Origin: Planctomycetota bacterium
Lineage (GTDB): Bacteria; Planctomycetota; B15-G4
Reading direction: 5' to 3'
DNA length: 23,863 nucleotides
Assembly (NCBI GenBank): GCA_003644265.1
Contig: QNBX01000060.1
Location: 1 to 23,863, forward strand
In this document: piece by piece, positions 20,972 through 23,863 of the stretch
How the letters are laid out: each line of letters opens with the position of its first letter
Position numbering within the stretch: position 1 is the stretch's first letter
Notes under the pieces: generated by a model
What the model was told of the DNA's origin: nothing
Databases searched by the model: none
The model's input: the letters and a program-made list of their open reading frames with translations, nothing else
Translations under genes and position numbers: made by a program

Positions 20972-23863
20972 ATGCCGCCCTCTGATCCGGTCATCGATCG
21001 CGTCATCCTCGACTTCCTCGCGCGCTGCGTGGAGGACGCCCGGCGTGGCGAAGAGCGCGGGCTGGCGGCCTATCAGGCGCTCTACCCCGGGCACGAGCAG
21101 CTGATCGCGAGCGAGTGGGCGCGCCTGCGCCGAGGGCAGCAGGAGCCCGCCGATGAGCTGCGTCGGCTCGGCCCCTACCGACTGCTCGAAGCGCTCGGGC
21201 GCGGCGGACAGGGCGTGGTCTACCGCGCCATCGACGAGCGCATCGGCCGCACCGTCGCGCTCAAGCTGCTGCCGGGACTGGCGCCCGAGGACGGCCTGCC
21301 CGCGCGGGTGCAGCGCGAGGTCGAGGCCATCGCGCGGCTCGACCACCCGGGCCTGGGCGTGGTCTACGAAGCCGGCGTACACACGGGCCAGGTCTACCTC
21401 GCCATGCGCTACGTGCCCGGCCTGTCCCTGGCGCAGGTGCTGGCCGAACGCAGCGCCGCCGGACCGGAGCGCGAGTCCCGCAGCCGCCGTGATCGCCTGC
21501 GTGATGACGTCGGCCTGGTGGAGAAGCTGGCTCGCGCGCTGCACGCCGCACATGAAGCGGGCGTGGTGCACCGCGACGTCAAACCCGCCAACGTGATGAT
21601 CCATGAGAGCGGTGAGCCCGTGCTGCTCGACTTCGGCTTGGCGCGCTCCGACGACAGCGCGCTGGAGACGCTCACGGCCAGCGGCGAGCTGCTCGGCACC
21701 ACCGCCTACATGGCGCCCGAGCGGCTGCGTGGCGAGGGCGGCAGCGACCGCCGCGTGGACGTCTGGGCCCTGGGCGTGCTGCTGTACGAGCTGCTCACCG
21801 GCCGGCGCCCGTTCGAGGGCCCCGGCCTGGACGAGCTCTCGCGACGCATCCGCCACGAGAACCCCACCGATCCGCGCCGGCTCGAGCGCGGCATCCCGCG
21901 CGATCTCGCCGTGGTGCTGGGCGCGGCGCTCGAGAAGGACCCCGGCAAGCGCTATCCCACCGCCCTGGCCCTGGCCGAGGAGCTGGCTCGTGTGCGCAGC
22001 GGGCGCCCTGTACACGCCCAGCCGCCCAGCCCGCTGGGACGCCTGCGACGCTGGGCCTGGCGCCACCCCGCGCTGGGGTCGCTGGCGCTGGTGCTGCTCG
22101 TGACCCTCGCCGCCAGCCTCTGGGCAGCCCTGGCCTTCGCCGAGCTGGCCGACGCCGAGCGCGACGCGCATCAGCGCTCCGAGGAGCTCGTGCTGCAGCT
22201 CCAACTGCAGCAGCGGGAGCTGCGCGAGACCGCCGCGCGCGAGACCGCCGCACGCCGCGAGGCCGAGGCGCTGCTGGTCAAGCGCGGCGCCGAGCAGGCC
22301 GAGCTGCTGCAGCTCGCGGGCAGCCTCGGCCGCCGCTGGGAGATGCTCGACGTGCTGACCGCCGCCGCCCGCACCCGCGCCGCGCTGCAGCCGCCCCTGC
22401 CCGACGATCTGCCCAGCCTGTTGCAGCTGCGCGAGCTGGCCACCTCGGCGCTGCTCACGCCCGACGCTCGGCACGACCACGTGATCCAACGCAGCAGCCT
22501 GGGCGCGGGCCGCTTCTCACGCGACGGCACGCGCCTGGCCCTGACCTGGGTGGCGCCCGACTTCAGCGCCGCGGGCCTGCGCCTGCTCGACACCCGCAGC
22601 GGCGACGAGCTGCTGAACATGCCCGGCATGTTCCTGCTCTCCGACTCGTTCAGCGTGGCGCTGTCGGAGGACGCCGCGCGCTTGATCATCCCGCGCTCGG
22701 ACGCCATCAGCCTCTGGCGCTGCGCCGACGTCGTGCATCTGCAACAGCACGCCATCCCGGAAGCGCTCGAGGCCGCCAAGACCACCAGCCGTTGGGAGGT
22801 GTCCTTTCTGCCCGGGGATCGCTTCTTCGTGGGCGTCGGCGCGCCGGGCAACGACCCTTCCGGTCCCCACGGCTGGGCCATCTGGGGCCTAGACCCCCAA
22901 CGTCTTGTGCAGCACCAGGTCACGTCGACCGCGCTGAATGACTGGTTGGCCCTGTCGCCCGACGACTCGCACCTGCTGCTTCCGGGTGGGGCCGCTGAGC
23001 TGCAACTGCTGCGCCTACCCGTCGGCGACGCGGGCGCGCCCATCGTGGCCGAGCTGCTGGCGCCCGCGCCGGTGCACGCCGCCTGCATCGGCCCCGGCCA
23101 GCAGCCCGAAATCCACGTCGTGCTGCGTCCACCGGGCGGCCGCGTGGACGAGCTGGCGCGACTGGACCTCAGCGGGCGCGTGCTGGCCCGCCGCGAACTG
23201 CCCTTCCGCACCGCCAGCGCCAGCGGACTGCTGCGTCGCTCCCCCGACGGCCGGCACCTGGCCCTGGCCAGCGCGCGCGGCGACATCGAGCTGCTGGACA
23301 CGCAGGACCTGCACAGCGTGCTGTCGATCCCGGCCGAATCCAGCCGCAAGCTCGAAGACCTGCGCTTCAGCGCCGACGGGCGCGAGCTGCTGAGCCACTC
23401 ATCCGCGGAGGGCAGCGACGCCTGGCGGCTGCTGCTCGAGCCGGGGCTGGAGCAGCACCTCCCCACGCGGGCTCGCCCCGGGAAGGACCTGGCCTGCTCC
23501 GCTGACGGCACGCTGGTGGCGGCGCTGGCGCAGGGCGCGCGAGCGCCGCAGCTCGCGCGGCCATCTGCGCTTGTGGCTGAGTCCACCGACGACGAGGGCC
23601 TCGCTGCGGACGCCGACGAGATCGAGGCGCCCGCTCGGCTCCGCTCACCGGACGCTGCCGCTGGCGACGCAGCCCCAACGCTGCAGCTGCCCGACGAGGC
23701 TGGCGCGCTCGAGCTCGTGGCCGTGGATGCCGGCGCGGCGCGAGTGGCCGCGCTGGGCCCGCACTTCGCGTGGCTCTGGAACCTGCCGGACCCCACGCCG
23801 CGCCGCCTCGCGCGCCCGGCCGACGGCGAGGCGCTCGAGCTGGTCTTCGACGCCGATGGCGCG
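20972..23863 (+). CDS. Ser/Thr protein kinase with TM helix, coiled coil and propeller-like C-terminus (incomplete at edge)
   Basis: From ATG 20972 the frame is open for 964 codons to the window edge, without a stop. Residues 1-66 are a short helical lead, followed by a Hanks-type kinase domain (about 69-342): Gly loop LGRGGQGVVYRA, K98 in VALKLL, catalytic HRD 200-202 with VKPAN, DFG 220-222 and APE 248-250. All are intact. One membrane helix lies at about 369-390. A Glu/Arg/Leu-rich coiled coil (about 391-450) follows. The rest has repeated strand patterns with SRDG, SPDD, SPDG and SADG turns (for example RRSPDGRHLALASARGDIELL), typical of WD40 or similar beta-propellers. An acidic, Ala-rich low-complexity segment interrupts it at about 868-905. 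It is divergent from the sigma-kinase pair. Confidence 0.94.
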   Translation, partial: MPPSDPVIDRVILDFLARCVEDARRGEERGLAAYQALYPGHEQLIASEWARLRRGQQEPADELRRLGPYRLLEALGRGGQGVVYRAIDERIGRTVALKLLPGLAPEDGLPARVQREVEAIARLDHPGLGVVYEAGVHTGQVYLAMRYVPGLSLAQVLAERSAAGPERESRSRRDRLRDDVGLVEKLARALHAAHEAGVVHRDVKPANVMIHESGEPVLLDFGLARSDDSALETLTASGELLGTTAYMAPERLRGEGGSDRRVDVWALGVLLYELLTGRRPFEGPGLDELSRRIRHENPTDPRRLERGIPRDLAVVLGAALEKDPGKRYPTALALAEELARVRSGRPVHAQPPSPLGRLRRWAWRHPALGSLALVLLVTLAASLWAALAFAELADAERDAHQRSEELVLQLQLQQRELRETAARETAARREAEALLVKRGAEQAELLQLAGSLGRRWEMLDVLTAAARTRAALQPPLPDDLPSLLQLRELATSALLTPDARHDHVIQRSSLGAGRFSRDGTRLALTWVAPDFSAAGLRLLDTRSGDELLNMPGMFLLSDSFSVALSEDAARLIIPRSDAISLWRCADVVHLQQHAIPEALEAAKTTSRWEVSFLPGDRFFVGVGAPGNDPSGPHGWAIWGLDPQRLVQHQVTSTALNDWLALSPDDSHLLLPGGAAELQLLRLPVGDAGAPIVAELLAPAPVHAACIGPGQQPEIHVVLRPPGGRVDELARLDLSGRVLARRELPFRTASASGLLRRSPDGRHLALASARGDIELLDTQDLHSVLSIPAESSRKLEDLRFSADGRELLSHSSAEGSDAWRLLLEPGLEQHLPTRARPGKDLACSADGTLVAALAQGARAPQLARPSALVAESTDDEGLAADADEIEAPARLRSPDAAAGDAAPTLQLPDEAGALELVAVDAGAARVAALGPHFAWLWNLPDPTPRRLARPADGEALELVFDADGA

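Noticed and set aside
20933..23796. 518- and 541-codon minus-strand open frames antisense to the second kinase gene
   Set aside because: Gly/Gln- or Ser/Arg-rich shadow translations; the plus frame from 20972 is open to the edge with intact kinase motifs, membrane helix and propeller-type repeats.

Overview
The window is a strongly GC-rich, gene-dense bacterial segment. It has long high-GC open frames on both strands, many GTG or TTG starts, and start/stop overlaps of four or fewer bases. The gene repertoire is: two ECF sigma factors each coupled to a membrane-spanning partner, large Ser/Thr kinases with C-terminal repeat domains, a YfbK-type VWA protein, a DUF2203 protein, and an Mla-type envelope lipid transporter with an outer-membrane-type lipoprotein. 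This fits a Gram-negative (two-membrane) bacterium of the Planctomycetota / Myxococcota / Acidobacteriota kind. I cannot choose among these without a search; Planctomycetota is my first guess. No rRNA, tRNA, IS element, phage gene or CRISPR array was seen.

Layout, left to right. (1) 1-608: no convincing gene; partial 17-bp tandem repeats lie at the left edge. (2) mutS on + (609-3599) with an unusual low-complexity, Lys/Ala-rich N-terminal extension. (3) A translationally coupled minus-strand run: M19 dipeptidase (5392-6507), RlmI-like rRNA methyltransferase (4229-5395) and a DUF2238 membrane protein (3609-4232). (4) A small DUF2203 protein on + (about 6842-7252). (5) A coupled minus-strand pair: a membrane-anchored SGNH-like protein that seems to lack the usual catalytic Ser and His (8074-9381), and a SAM methyltransferase (7337-8077). 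(6) A striking array of 21 heptamers (9478-9624). (7) A coupled minus-strand pair: ECF sigma factor (12406-12933) and a TM plus VWA/DUF3520 protein (9638-12409). (8) An unknown multi-pass membrane protein on + (13175-13888). (9) A four-gene + strand operon with overlapping junctions: STAS-MlaE permease, MlaF ATPase, MlaD/MCE protein, auxiliary lipoprotein (14015-17551). (10) A minus-strand ECF sigma factor (20246-20884) followed after 1 nt by a Ser/Thr kinase (17650-20244). (11) Divergent from it, a second, propeller-type Ser/Thr kinase on + (20972 to the edge, incomplete).

How the genes work together. The clearest functional unit is the Mla-like ABC transporter, probably moving phospholipids or related hydrophobic lipids between inner and outer membranes. 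Two signalling modules are arranged as sigma factor plus coupled membrane partner: one partner is a VWA protein in the position of an anti-sigma factor, the other a Ser/Thr kinase, with a second kinase sharing the same short divergent promoter region. The least explained items are the heptamer array, the apparently catalytically dead SGNH protein with an internal hexapeptide repeat, the repeat-rich VWA protein, and the tail on MutS.
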